Shown: positions 31,801-41,693 of the stretch, in pieces
How the letters are laid out: every line of letters begins with the position of its first letter
How positions within the stretch are numbered: position 1 is the first letter of the stretch
Assembly: GCA_026770025.1 (NCBI GenBank)
Contig: JAMXDE010000007.1
Coordinates: forward strand, 248,001 to 312,000
Length of the DNA: 64,000 nt
Source of the DNA: Craspedostauros australis
Taxonomy: Eukaryota > Bacillariophyta > Bacillariophyceae > Mastogloiales > Achnanthaceae
Reading direction: 5' to 3'
Position numbers and translations under genes: made by a program
The notes under the pieces: model-generated
The model's database searches: none
Told to the model about the DNA's origin: nothing
Seen by the model: the letters and a program-made list of their open reading frames with translations, nothing else

Positions 31801-32758
31801 TCCCGAGATGGGTTCAAACTGTGCCTTCAAATGCAATCCGATCGTCTCCGTCATTTCCTGCAGCAACCAAAACGCCAACTCCCTCGCCTCTACCTGCTGC
31901 ACATCGGCCGCAGCGGCTGCCGCGATGAACTGGAAGAGCTCTGGCCAGGAGGTGCCGCCTGCCCCGCATTCCAGCTTTGCCAAGGATGCAGCCACGCCGA
32001 CGAGTCCATTGCGGACGGATCGCTCTGGTTCCTGTCCGATAATTACCAGGATTTCAGCCTTCAACGACGTCTTCATTGGCACGTCGAACTTCGCGTAGTG
32101 TCCAGCGAGACGCTTTCGCAAGAGGATGCCTGCCACATGACGAACAGGAGGTGGCTGTGATGGAGTGCAAATATAATATCATAGGTAAAGTAGGTGCAAT
32201 AGGTAAAGCGGGCATGGAGTGGAGTGTAGGGTGATTGGAGATGAGGTGGAAATTCGGAGAATGGTGGTGTAGGAGAAACGAGCATGGGTCAATGGTTGAG
32301 TGGGTTGAGTGAGTGGGCGTCATTTGGTGTGATGTGATGTGAGTGATGTGATGTGACACAATGCGATGAAACACAAAGGCATATCCGTAAGTCCCTAGCA
32401 ACGGGTGTCACGTAAGCCTCCATCGAACCATCGCAATGACGGAGAGGTCAACGATGATCGCTTGATTCTTTTGTTTGTGTGGTACAGACACAGAACGCAG
32501 GCAGGCGATCGAAAGCAATCGAAAGCAAAGCAAGAACAATGCTATGCAATGCTATGTCCATGCTACGCAACATGCCGCATGACACAAAGAGCAACGTACG
32601 TGGACCTCTTTTGCCTTGAGGATCTCCACCAAGGCTGGAACGCTGCGTGGATCCTTGAGCAGGGGCTTCAGGGAAAGTTCGGCCTGTCGAATGGCCTCCG
32701 TGTCCGGCTGAGTGAGCACCGCAAGCAGTTGGCTGAGCTGAGCGGCGTCGGATGACAT
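28830..32758 (-). CDS. Importin-beta family nuclear transport receptor (IPO4/Kap123 type), three exons
   Basis: Exons on the complement: 32600-32758, 30364-32154 and 28830-30101. Both introns (445 and 262 bp; GTACGT...CACAG and GTAAGC...CCACAG) are phase 0, giving 1073 residues, the usual length for IPO4. The start MSSDAAQLSQLLAVLTQPDTE begins the N-terminal HEAT repeats. The first join yields VRHVAGILLRKRLAGHY, the family's QxAAVLLRRRL segment. HEAT repeats fill the protein. An acidic loop (NLDDSDNEDEGAGNF) follows the second join, and the C-terminus carries SGEESPEDDDDHDIV-like acidic text (seen as GESPEDDDDHDIVTQA) and repeats near ALGWLSEVAQELEGA. Such karyopherins import ribosomal proteins and histones through nuclear pores. 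Intron 2 holds a (CT)n tract at 30200-30225. Confidence 0.92.
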
Positions 32759-33909
32759 GATGGAAGACTCCTGCTTGCTTCTTGCTTCGTGGCTGTTGCT
32801 TCGTCTTGGTCTGCCTCTCGCTGATGCTGATGTTGCTGATGCTGCTGCGAAGAAGTCAATGGAAGTCCGGATGGATGGGATGCGCTTGATGCAATCTTTT
32901 ATGGTGCGCTCAGAGCGAACCTCTGCAGCGTACTTGTGTCGTGCTCGTTGTCGTGCTCCTTGTCGTGCTCGTTGTCGTGCTCGTGGGATGCCTTGTGGTG
33001 GGTGTTTGCTACTGCTGTCCCTGCTTTGTTGCTGTGATTCTCACTCTGTTGTGGAGGCAGGCGACGAGTAGCAGAGTTGATGGTGAGGCACGGATGGTGA
33101 TGAGGATGGTGATGAGGATGGTGATGAGGATGGTGGTGGTACTTCGTCGCTCGATTCTCTGCCGTCTTTGCCGCAAGCAGGAGTGTGGCCAATGGTTGGA
33201 ACGGCGGTGATCTTCGAAGCAAGTGGTTGGTCGAGAGCACGTTGTTGGTCGGGCGATTTCGTGTCTTCGCCGTCCTGTCACACCTCCGCCACCACGAATT
33301 TCTCACGCTGATGTTTCTCTTGTGTCCTGTCACATAGCCACGACCACGATGACCAACCGCAAAAATCCTCTGCTCTCTGCGACACCACCAGCGAACGCTT
33401 GGAATACCGTTGTTCTTCCCTCCTCTTTCTTTGTCCATCGTCCATCGTCCATCATCCAGGCATCATCACGTCACATGGGGTTGCCTCTCGTTGCCGAATT
33501 TTTGGTTTGCACAAACTCCACCACAATCCAATGGCTGCGAGGGACACAGACAGACGGGTCACGAGGATCCACTTCCAAGACTGAACTGTGTGTGACTCCG
33601 ACTTGCCATGATTGAAAATAGGAGAGGCTTTCGAAGTGTGTTCTTGGCTTCACCAACACATGGATGTCCTGTTTACGTGGGACCAGAGAAATCCTATCTG
33701 GTACCCACTATCATTTCGCCGATACTCGCAATACTCTACCGTTTCGCTCGGCTTGGAAACGGAAGAGAGGTGCGCGGTGAGTCGTGGGCTTCGTGAAAAC
33801 GGAAGTACGACTCGCCCTGTCATCCAAACTCTCTCCAGATTTGTGCCCACGTAGCCGTTGGGCTAAGTTTTTCGAAGATGTCGGCGAAACTATCCGTTGA
33901 TGTGGGTTG

Positions 33910-33931
33910 CCGTTGGCGGAGACGCCAACGG
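33910..33931 (+). repeat. Perfect inverted repeat CCGTTGGCG-GAGA-CGCCAACGG
   Basis: Nine-base arms (33910-33918, 33923-33931) around a GAGA loop, with a third copy of CCGTTGGCG at 33937-33945. Could be a hairpin or a cluster of binding sites; TTGGCG resembles the core of E2F-type sites. Confidence 0.7.
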
Positions 33932-34420
33932 AATTTGCCGTTGGCGCGTGACCGTATCTCGCCGTTTTGTTTGGTCATCTTATCGGCATGGTGTTGGCAG
34001 CGCCTCGGGCGCGACAGAAACCGTTATCGCAACCTCTAAACATCGTGCCGAGCCTCCTCTCACCACCACACAACAAGAGAGCGGTGCGCCAATCTGTTTA
34101 GCGTCCCACAATTTGAATTTCGCGAAACCCAATCAACGAAGACACCAACAAACATCAACAGACAGCTCACAGTCAACCCTTTCCATTTCAAAGAGGCGCT
34201 CACCACCAAACACACGCCATCTACCGCCATTTCCGTCAGCGCAACGTCGTACCCCACGAGCAACTCCAACAAGCAACAGAAACAAGAATTCCAACAACAA
34301 GGGCGCCAACTCCAACAGCAACACCAACAGCAATAACAACAGCACTATCTGCACCAGTGCCAACAAGAACACCATCATCCCATTGCGGACAAGCACAAAG
34401 AAGCAGGAAAGGAACCCACA

Positions 34421-34603
34421 ATGGCGACGCAACAAATCAACCGCAACGGCAACAGCAACAGCATGAATAACATGAACACCATCATCATGAGCAGCAACCA
34501 CGGCAGCATCACTGGCGCCAGAACGCAGGGAGGCCGCAAACCACTGCAGAGCATCAGCGTTAACTCGACCTCATCACCGTCTCCGGCGAAGAGGACCACA
34601 ATG
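34421..34603 (+). CDS. Possible 5' exon of the downstream nuclear-protein gene (weak)
   Basis: ATG at 34421 opens an Asn-rich frame ending in GGRKPLQSISVN, SSPSPAKRTTM and a donor-like GTGAGC at 34604. It is phase 0. A good acceptor (pyrimidine-rich, CTGCAG) at 35356-35357 enters the downstream frame in the same phase at 35358, which would replace the first 36 residues of that gene. This is an alternative model, not proven. Confidence 0.3.
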
Positions 34604-35249
34604 GTGAGCGAACATTTCCTTATCCGGCATCAACTGAGTTAGCGCGCATGTTGAAGCGCGCACCCCCTGCAAATTCAAAATTGGTCATCCACGATCATTC
34701 CAGCTGATCGCCATACTGTATCGGCACGGAAATACTCGCCGACTGTGTCTCAACGGAAGTCGTACAAGCCGGTTGGCTTTTCTACGATTGCGTTGCCCCC
34801 ACCAAAATTTTGTCCAAAATAGGCTTGCACCATGCCAGTCAATCGTCCGAACGCTGTCACATGCAAATTTTGGGCAAACTGCACACAGAGCACCAGTATC
34901 GTACTCGCACTCATGCGAACATTCCCACTGACCCCCATACTCACACCAACCTTTCATCACGGTGAAACGCTCCTCGATCTCATTCATCCACACTTGTGCA
35001 CAATGCAATCGATTCCTTCCATTCCACCCTCCTCGGTCTCACAAAATCCAATCAAACTCACAAACGAAACATCATACAAACGCAAACGCACATCCACCCA
35101 CACCCACACACACGTTCAAATACACTTTCAAACCATCCCGCAATTGTATCAATCATCCTCCCTCCACTCTGCACCCACAATCGTTCAAACCAAACCAATT
35201 CATTTCACATCGCGCCTCAACAAAACACAACAACGACGATACAAACAAC

Positions 35250-35801
35250 ATGACTGCCACAACCATGCCTGAAATGACTTGCTCCATCTCCACACAAACC
35301 GGCCACAAAACGCAACCCATGTCACCACTCTCCGTCTCCGACCTCCCCATCCTGCAGCTCTCCAAGCCAAACTACACGGTGGACTTCCGCAAGAGAATGA
35401 CAGCAACCACTCTCCCACGCAACGACAAGCTCCGCATCCTCAACGAGGTCGGCGAGCCATCTGAGGCAAACATCACCACCATGACGGTCAGCACCTTCGA
35501 CAACGAGCCATCCACGCCATGCCTCGAGGCAGAGAACTCCGAGGAGCTGCACGAGTCCAAGCCGCTCATCTTCCGCGATGCGCCACGGCTTGCACTCCCG
35601 GCACTGGATGAGGAAGACGAAGACATCTTCGTCCTGAAGAGAGCCAACCCGGTGTACGACAGCGAGGACGAGGAGTACTTCATGAGCAGCCCAGCAAAGC
35701 GACGCCGAACAAACGAGTCCGAGTCCACCATTGCCCTTGGCTGGAGCGACCGAGTCTCCGTTAACGACGATGGCAACTTCCGCATCCAGTTTCAGCTGTA
35801 A
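35250..35801 (+). CDS. Acidic protein with possible nuclear localisation signal, unknown function
   Basis: 183 residues from the ATG at 35250 (context AACA-ATG). The frame is open upstream, but that part is CA-rich and repetitive like a leader. Visible: a Ser/Thr/Pro N-terminus, LQLSKPNYTVDFRKRM, an acidic middle (LPALDEEDEDIFVLKRA, DSEDEEYF), then SSPAKRRRTNES, a plausible nuclear localisation signal in a Ser-Pro context, and a C-terminal hydrophobic-polar stretch. I recognise no family. A spliced form with an upstream exon at 34421-34603 is possible. No paralog is seen in the window. Confidence 0.6.
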   Translation: MTATTMPEMTCSISTQTGHKTQPMSPLSVSDLPILQLSKPNYTVDFRKRMTATTLPRNDKLRILNEVGEPSEANITTMTVSTFDNEPSTPCLEAENSEELHESKPLIFRDAPRLALPALDEEDEDIFVLKRANPVYDSEDEEYFMSSPAKRRRTNESESTIALGWSDRVSVNDDGNFRIQFQL

Positions 35802-36296
35802 GCAGCAGAACGCGCGACCGTCCCGGCGATAACAACGACAGCACAAGCTGTCACGCCGCTCCCCATCATCATCGTATAACCCCGTCGTCTACCACCCTAA
35901 ACATCACCGACATTACAAGCATCCCGCAAAATAGAAAGAAATCACACATCTTACACCAACGTCAACATGGATTTGTCTCTGTAGCTATTTCGTGATTTCG
36001 TGTGAGTGAAACACGACCAGCGCTTCTACCATGATACGGAGCGTTGGAATCGTGTTGTTGGAAAGAAGAAACACAGACGTGCTCTTCGTGTCATGGTTCG
36101 TTGTCCGCAGACTCGAAGAATGAATGGGTGCGCAATCTTGCCTACGATGAGAATAAAGTTGGGTTGAATTGGGCAGTGATGTGGGCTCATCCTTTGCGTA
36201 CGAGCACCGGTACTACTATCATCATTGCGTGCATGCACACCAGTTCGATGGCAATACATAGTGGCCAGGGTGCTACTGCTCCTGCTCCTGCTCCTC
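35802..36296. other. Intergenic between convergent genes
   Basis: No gene seen. Includes a (GCTCCT)n-like stretch near 36273-36298 that abuts the end of the phosphatase gene. Confidence 0.5.
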
Positions 36297-37025
36297 CTAC
36301 GCAACTTCAAGCTCTCCGTTGGAATGAAGGGTGCACCGTATCGGTTCTGCATTCACTGGGCAGATGGATGCGGACTGCAGCAAAGCCTTGATGACATAGA
36401 AGTGACAGACGATCGCGATGGTCGTTTCGGACCGCTCATCGTACAGCCATTGCAGGATGTGACTCGCCCTGTCACGGCCGGAAGCGACGCCGCTTGTTGG
36501 TCTCGACGACTCGGTATCCGCATCAACGATGTGACGATCGTCGCCCACGTCCAGTTCTCGCAGCACGGTCTCCATCTTGCGTGGCCAGTTCTCAGGGATG
36601 CCGGATCCCATCTCTCGCAGGTCGTGCTGCACGACGATATCGTGCTGCCGAAAGCCCAGCATCGCCGTGTGCAGAGCTCGCGTGAGCGGCGACGAGACCA
36701 CGAGCTGGATGGAGCCCATTTGCTCCTCAGTTAGCAGGCGCGGGATGTCTTTCGCCTGCTGAACGCCCAACCTGGTCAATCCGCAGTCTCGCAAGGACGG
36801 ATCCGTCTTTCGATTCAGACCCATCATTCTTGCTGTCTGACCCAGCGATTGACCGTGGCGTACGAGCCAGACCGTCTTGGTTGCGGCGCTGCTCTCACTA
36901 TCTCGCTTGTGATTCCCCGTTGAGGCATGAGTGGTTGTTGCACCACGATTCGAGGAGGCCATCGTGTTGGATGCAGGTGGAGGGCTGCGGCGCTTCTGCC
37001 TGCCATGGGAGCTACGTTTGGGCAT
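36297..37025 (-). CDS. Histidine phosphatase (phosphoglycerate mutase-like)
   Basis: 242 residues from the ATG at complement 37023-37025 (MPKRSSHGRQKRR...). The frame is open for 121 further codons upstream, but these look non-coding, so the later ATG is preferred. The catalytic core starts with VWLVRHGQS, with phospho-accepting H57. SSPLTRALHTA supplies the conserved Arg, REMGSGIPENW follows, and the second catalytic His lies in IVCHFYVI near the C-terminus. This is the branch 1/2 histidine phosphatase fold. Family members range from sugar phosphatases and cofactor-dependent mutases to SixA-like protein phosphatases, and the substrate cannot be told. The basic, Ser-rich first 45 residues may be a targeting or disordered region. 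Confidence 0.85.
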   Translation of the reverse strand: MPKRSSHGRQKRRSPPPASNTMASSNRGATTTHASTGNHKRDSESSAATKTVWLVRHGQSLGQTARMMGLNRKTDPSLRDCGLTRLGVQQAKDIPRLLTEEQMGSIQLVVSSPLTRALHTAMLGFRQHDIVVQHDLREMGSGIPENWPRKMETVLRELDVGDDRHIVDADTESSRPTSGVASGRDRASHILQWLYDERSETTIAIVCHFYVIKALLQSASICPVNAEPIRCTLHSNGELEVA

Positions 37026-38025
37026 CGTCCGGCCGATGATCGTTCCGAGTGATGTCAGCAGTGGTTTCCGTAGCTGAGGTGGTTGCGCGAGGACGACAAT
37101 GAGGAGGATGTTGGCAAGTGGTGCTTTGTCTGTGAGTTGGTATGCGCGCTGATCGTTGCATGTTGTGGACCTTTCGGAGGGCATTTGTTGTTGGAGTGAA
37201 TGGCACACGTTTGGACCATCGTGCTCACGACTGAACTTGAAACGGTTTGTCCGTCGTACGGACAAAGAAATGGCGCCAAATCTGCTGTCTACCCGAATGT
37301 GATCATGGTAATGTCCCAGGTGGTCCAGGTTCGCTCTGAGTACCATCAACATAGGTGTCATGCAGCGCTTCTGCAGGGTCCAATGCAAAGGGTTCTTGGT
37401 GTCGATGCTCTGGCGTGCTCCAGCAGGGCTAGCTCGGTGACGAAAGCGCTAAATCATAGAATAGAATAGAATAGAATAGAATCGTAAGATGTTATCCCTC
37501 GCATGCGCCATTGTGATTCGCGAATCGCAGAAAGGAGGTGAGCAGCGGGGGATTGTTGGTTCACGATCCCTCCTGTTCCATTCGAAGCCTCATTGCATGA
37601 CTATGTCCATGTCTATAATTGTTGACTACGTAGTTGCTCATAGTCAGGTGCACAATAGCATGCGATCGCGTACCATGTTCAATGCCGGCCCATGCTCAGC
37701 GACAACAATGAGCGCTGCGAACTAGTTCTTTCGCAAGCAACAGCTCTCTGTGAAGACGGTCATAGGGGAATGAAACGCGAGCAACAGTCTACGTTAAGCG
37801 TGGGTTGCAGACGAGACGAGACGAAGCGAAGGTGGCCAAACTTCCCCATGAACTACGCTTGCACCATGTCGCTATCAACGCGTGAGTCAATCGCGACATC
37901 TCGCGACAACCACCTTGCTCTATCGCCAAATGCTGCTCCATGACGTAACGGAGCAATGAGCACATTGCGCTATCCCTCATTGCCATCATTGTCTGTTGTC
38001 ATCCAGAATACGAGGCACGACACAA
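37026..38025. other. Intergenic
   Basis: 1 kb with only short unconvincing frames and an (ATAGA)5 repeat at 37456-37480. The first part may be the leader of the phosphatase gene, whose frame stays open there. Confidence 0.5.
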
Positions 38026-38673
38026 TCACTCCATGGGCTCCAGTCGATAATCATCCGTGATCTCCATCTTCAAAAATTGTCTTGCCGCCGCATAATCCTC
38101 CTGCTCCGGATACATCTCCACGCGCCAGATGCCCGGCACGATAACCCGCACCTCGAGCTCCTTCCGCAGCGCCAGCTCGTAATCCATCTTGAGCTGCTCG
38201 ACATCCTCGATCGACGACGACGACGACGATAGCAGCTGGGCCTGCCCTTGCCGCAGCCGTTGCAAGGCGGCCTGCCGACGCGGTCCCACCACATCGGCCA
38301 GCTCATTGAACCTCGCGTCGTAGACGTACCATCCCCAGATGGCGAGGAAGATGACGAGGAGCACCGGCGCCGAGACGAGGCTGCGGATCTTGGGACTGCT
38401 GAAGAGGGCGCCCGTCAATAGCAGCGTGCGGTAGAGTTGCGAGCTTGTGGCCTTGTTCCATAATGAAGGCTTGTCGTCATCATTGTCGTCATTCTTGCGC
38501 GCTGCTGTCAGGGCCGTGTGTTGTTGTGCGTAGCGTGGCATCGTGGTATGTCGGCTTGGGAGGAGCGATGTGATATGCGTGTGAGAGAATGCTGTTGACG
38601 ACGGCACGATCGTGCAGAGAACGGCGAGGAGCAACGCCGTCGTTCGGTGAATGGTCGGTGCGGCGGGCATCAT
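38026..38673 (-). CDS. Plastid-targeted membrane protein, unknown function
   Basis: 215 residues from the first of two adjacent ATGs (complement of 38671-38673). A hydrophobic signal (TTALLLAVLCTIVPSSTAF) ends in STA-FSH, matching the A-F cleavage motif of bipartite plastid presequences in diatom-like algae. A Thr/Ser/Arg/His-rich transit-like part (residues 30-60) follows. Then come a KNDDNDDDK linker, a membrane segment near 104-122 (SAPVLLVIFLAIWGWYVYD), a polar helix with a Ser run and SIEDVEQLKMDYELALRKELEVR, and a C-terminal domain with VPGIWRVEMYPEQEDYAAARQFLKMEI. I do not recognise the family. Location in the plastid is inferred from the presequence. Confidence 0.75.
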   Translation of the reverse strand: MMPAAPTIHRTTALLLAVLCTIVPSSTAFSHTHITSLLPSRHTTMPRYAQQHTALTAARKNDDNDDDKPSLWNKATSSQLYRTLLLTGALFSSPKIRSLVSAPVLLVIFLAIWGWYVYDARFNELADVVGPRRQAALQRLRQGQAQLLSSSSSSIEDVEQLKMDYELALRKELEVRVIVPGIWRVEMYPEQEDYAAARQFLKMEITDDYRLEPME

Positions 38674-40115
38674 GGTCGTTGGCACAAAGTGTTGGGTCGA
38701 TCAAATGAATGGTCTGACCATTGATGTGGTTTCGTGTCGAAGATACGCAGTGCTCTGTTATTGACGATGGTGTTGGCGACGTCATCTTGTGGCAACAGTT
38801 GCGGTGTTGGCTGAGTGATGTGTGGATTCTGTTCTGCCGACGCAAGTGGAAGAAAGATACAATGTTAGTACCATAATTATGGTTTCTCTACCACTTGAAT
38901 CAACGTTCATATTGTAGATATACCTTATATATAGTACATTGTGACAGATGGCCGAACAGACACGTTTTGGGGACACGATGGTGACCAAGCACGTTTTCCG
39001 TTCCACACAGAACGGAAGCGCGTGTGACAAATTTGTGGAGGAATGAGAAGTCACATCGGACGCGGTTGGCTGAAAAAGACCGACATGACGCAGACACAAC
39101 ACAAGAGAGGTCAGACAGAAAGAAGAGAAAAATGGGGGAACTCATCGCGCCATCTCTGCGCGTTTAGCGATCGGCGGTGGTCCGAACAGAAAAAAACTGG
39201 GGTGACTGATGTGGAAGCGCGGCGGCGCAACACGCGAAACGTGAAGCGCGTTGAGGTATGACACAAACACTCCCTCCACCCACCGACTCACTCACCCACC
39301 AACACGCAAGCGGTTCTCGTCCTCGTGACACCCCCTCTCTGACTCCATCCGCACTCTTCACCTCATCTCATCTCTCTCCCTTGCAGTAGCGTCAGATCCT
39401 CTGTTCTGTTCCACATCACTCACACACACACACACACACACAGATACAGAGGTGCAGAGAGACGGTGTCCTTCAGATCAACAAAAAGGACGAGCAAGTCA
39501 AGGCCAAAAATTCAAACTCCGCAGTTTCTTCGCGTTGTCTTGCTATCTTCGTTTGCTGCTTTGGTTGGGTCCTTGGATCATCATCGTCATCATCTTGCTC
39601 CAATCGGCAACGATCCACCACCATTGTGGCAATAGAGAGGATAGGAGCACTGACACCACAAGGCATCTCCCCCCGCTTTCCACATCGACACCTCCCCAAT
39701 CTCTGCTTCAACCACAGTCGCAGTACCGCCGCGCACACGCAATAGTTCGCGCCACACACAAACAACACAATAGTCGTACGACACAACACGGCAAAGTGCG
39801 ACAAGATACACGGCGCTCCGCGATACTTCACGTCGCTCTGCCATCCGAACTTCCAAATTTCAGCTTTCTCAGCGTTCTCAACACAAAAGATCTCCATCGG
39901 AACCATCATCGGACCTTCGCACAATCGCAAGTTCCAGCACCATCCACCTCAACATCACGCTCAACATTACCCTCAACAGCCGCAACAGCAGCCGCAACAA
40001 CGCCGATAGGAACACCATTGCTCGTCCTGCAGAACACCCGACAATACCAACAACTATACTCATACCGACACCCACCATACCAATAGTAACAGCAACAGCA
40101 GCAGCAACAGAAAAG
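38674..40115. other. Intergenic
   Basis: 1.4 kb between divergent genes. Contains (CA)11 at 39421-39442 and TAGTCGTAC at 39771-39779. The last few hundred bases are CA-rich and probably leader of the next gene. Confidence 0.5.
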
Positions 40116-41693
40116 ATGACAGAGGTAAGAATCAGCATGCCAACCAGCGGATCCATCGGAACCAGCATCGACACCAAGTCAAACGGCAACGACGACATGC
40201 TGGAGACCATGCTCAGGGAGGCCGAGATGCTGGCGGCCAAGATGGTCTCTCCCAAAAGCGCAAAGCCCAAGAATGCCACGGCGGGCAACTCTGCCGCCAC
40301 TCGTTCCACCGCGACATCGGCGGATCTCAACCAGGTGCCGGATGCCATGGAGGGATCGTTCGCCAACCAGGACGCCAGAAGCGGCTGCTCCAAGTCGACC
40401 GACGTCCCCAACAACCGCGGTCCGCGACCAGCCAAGGCCGAAGACCAGGGCAATCTGGACGACGTCCTGCGCCAATCGGAGGCCCTGCTGGACAAGATGA
40501 AGACCAAGGGCAGCACCGACGCATCGGCGAGCACGCCCGTCGAGAACCTCGCCACCGAGGCGCCCACCTCCGTCTACGTCCTGCACGAGGCCTCCATCCC
40601 GGACGACGTCTCCTCCGTGGGATCCCAGTCCCTGCGACACGCCGCCTTCTCCAGCAGAGGTGCCAAGCTGGCCTCCTCCATGGTCAACGTCACGGACGCG
40701 CTCAACACTTCGCGCTACATGGCGGAGTCTCTCCGGCAGCTCACCAACATCGAGGAGCCGCACCCCTCCACGCCGACACCGGCGGAACCCGACGACAGCA
40801 CGCCCGTCGACCACAGCTCGTCGTGCTCGTCGTCGGCCAACAAGCAATCCATCTCGTCGCGCTCCGCGCGCTTCCAGGCGCCCATCCCTGACTTCCACAG
40901 GCACAACCCAAACGCGACGTGGGAGAAGGTCGTGTCGGCGCAGGCCGGCGACGAGGACTACGTCGAAGTCGTCGACTTTTCGGCCGAGAAGGGCACGAAC
41001 CTCATCGCACCGTTGCCGCAGCGCAAGACGCGTCTCGAGAGCTTCAAGGAGAAGGCCAAGATCCGGAGGAAACAGCAGCTGCGCACTCTTGGCGTCAGCA
41101 TCGTCCTCCTTCTCGTTCTGGGTGTCGCCGCCTTTGTTCATCAATCTAAACATCTTCCGGCACACAACAACAACAACAACAGTGTCGGTGCCAAGCGCAG
41201 CATTATCGATGGCAGCAACACGCACAGCAGCAATAGCAACAACAGCGTTGGCAATATCAGCCAACGCGAACTCGACATGGAATCCATCAACAGCGTGATG
41301 GAAGGAAGTGCCGCTGAGCAGGAGACAGGCGCCACCGCGGCCTCCGCCGCCGCCCAACCATCGCATGCCATCGTGGGCAGCATGGGCGCTGTCAGCGTCA
41401 CCGAAGACCTGCCGGAAGCCAAGGTCGCCAAGACCAAGTCGTTCGTCGAACATCTCTTCGGACAGAACCAATCCATGAAAACCGAGCCAGAGGAACCAGC
41501 CGAGATCGCCGTGCCGATCAACAGCAACGCGCTGTCGCTGGACTCGGCCAGCATGCCCAAGGGATGCAGGAACTTCTTCTTCCGCGTCTTCCGCAAGAAG
41601 TGCCGTGCCGTCGTGCGCGAGCGCAAGGAGAACATCAAGGTGGCACAGCGCGAGGCCAAGATCCAGCAGCTCATGTCCGCCAAGAATTATTAG
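40116..41693 (+). CDS. Ser-rich single-pass membrane protein, unknown function
   Basis: 525 residues from the ATG at 40116 (context AAAAG-ATG). The long N-terminal part (1-330) is polar and Ser/Thr/Ala-rich. It contains two related short helices, DDMLETMLREAEMLAAKM and LDDVLRQSEALLDKMK, that look like an internal repeat. A basic stretch (RKTRLESFKEKAKIRRKQQ) precedes one membrane segment at about 333-350 (LGVSIVLLLVLGVAAFV), so the N-terminus is probably cytosolic. After it come an Asn/Ser-rich linker and a C-terminal basic, Cys-containing domain (GCRNFFFRVFRKKCRAVVRERKE, in parts). No known family is recognised and no catalytic motif is visible. Codon bias makes it clearly coding. Confidence 0.75.
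   Translation: MTEVRISMPTSGSIGTSIDTKSNGNDDMLETMLREAEMLAAKMVSPKSAKPKNATAGNSAATRSTATSADLNQVPDAMEGSFANQDARSGCSKSTDVPNNRGPRPAKAEDQGNLDDVLRQSEALLDKMKTKGSTDASASTPVENLATEAPTSVYVLHEASIPDDVSSVGSQSLRHAAFSSRGAKLASSMVNVTDALNTSRYMAESLRQLTNIEEPHPSTPTPAEPDDSTPVDHSSSCSSSANKQSISSRSARFQAPIPDFHRHNPNATWEKVVSAQAGDEDYVEVVDFSAEKGTNLIAPLPQRKTRLESFKEKAKIRRKQQLRTLGVSIVLLLVLGVAAFVHQSKHLPAHNNNNNSVGAKRSIIDGSNTHSSNSNNSVGNISQRELDMESINSVMEGSAAEQETGATAASAAAQPSHAIVGSMGAVSVTEDLPEAKVAKTKSFVEHLFGQNQSMKTEPEEPAEIAVPINSNALSLDSASMPKGCRNFFFRVFRKKCRAVVRERKENIKVAQREAKIQQLMSAKNY

Larger units (their letters stand above)
32759..35249. other. Long intergenic region with tandem and inverted repeats
   Basis: 2.5 kb upstream of the importin gene. 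It holds a 12-bp repeat (TTGTCGTGCTCG, four near-perfect copies, about 32938-32985), another 12-bp repeat (GGATGGTGATGA, about 33090-33130), three copies of CCGTTGGCG at 33910-33945 and a possible coding exon at 34421-34603. A 179-codon minus-strand frame at 32899-33438 owes its length to these repeats. Confidence 0.5.

Noticed and set aside
30226-32160. 644-codon open frame on the plus strand opposite the importin gene
   Set aside because: It is antisense to a conserved HEAT-repeat protein with correct splice sites and has no recognisable domain; the frame stays open because of the importin codon bias.
32899-33438. 179-codon minus-strand frame with His and Glu-His-Asp repeats
   Set aside because: It owes its length to two minisatellites in the importin upstream region; no domain or good start context.
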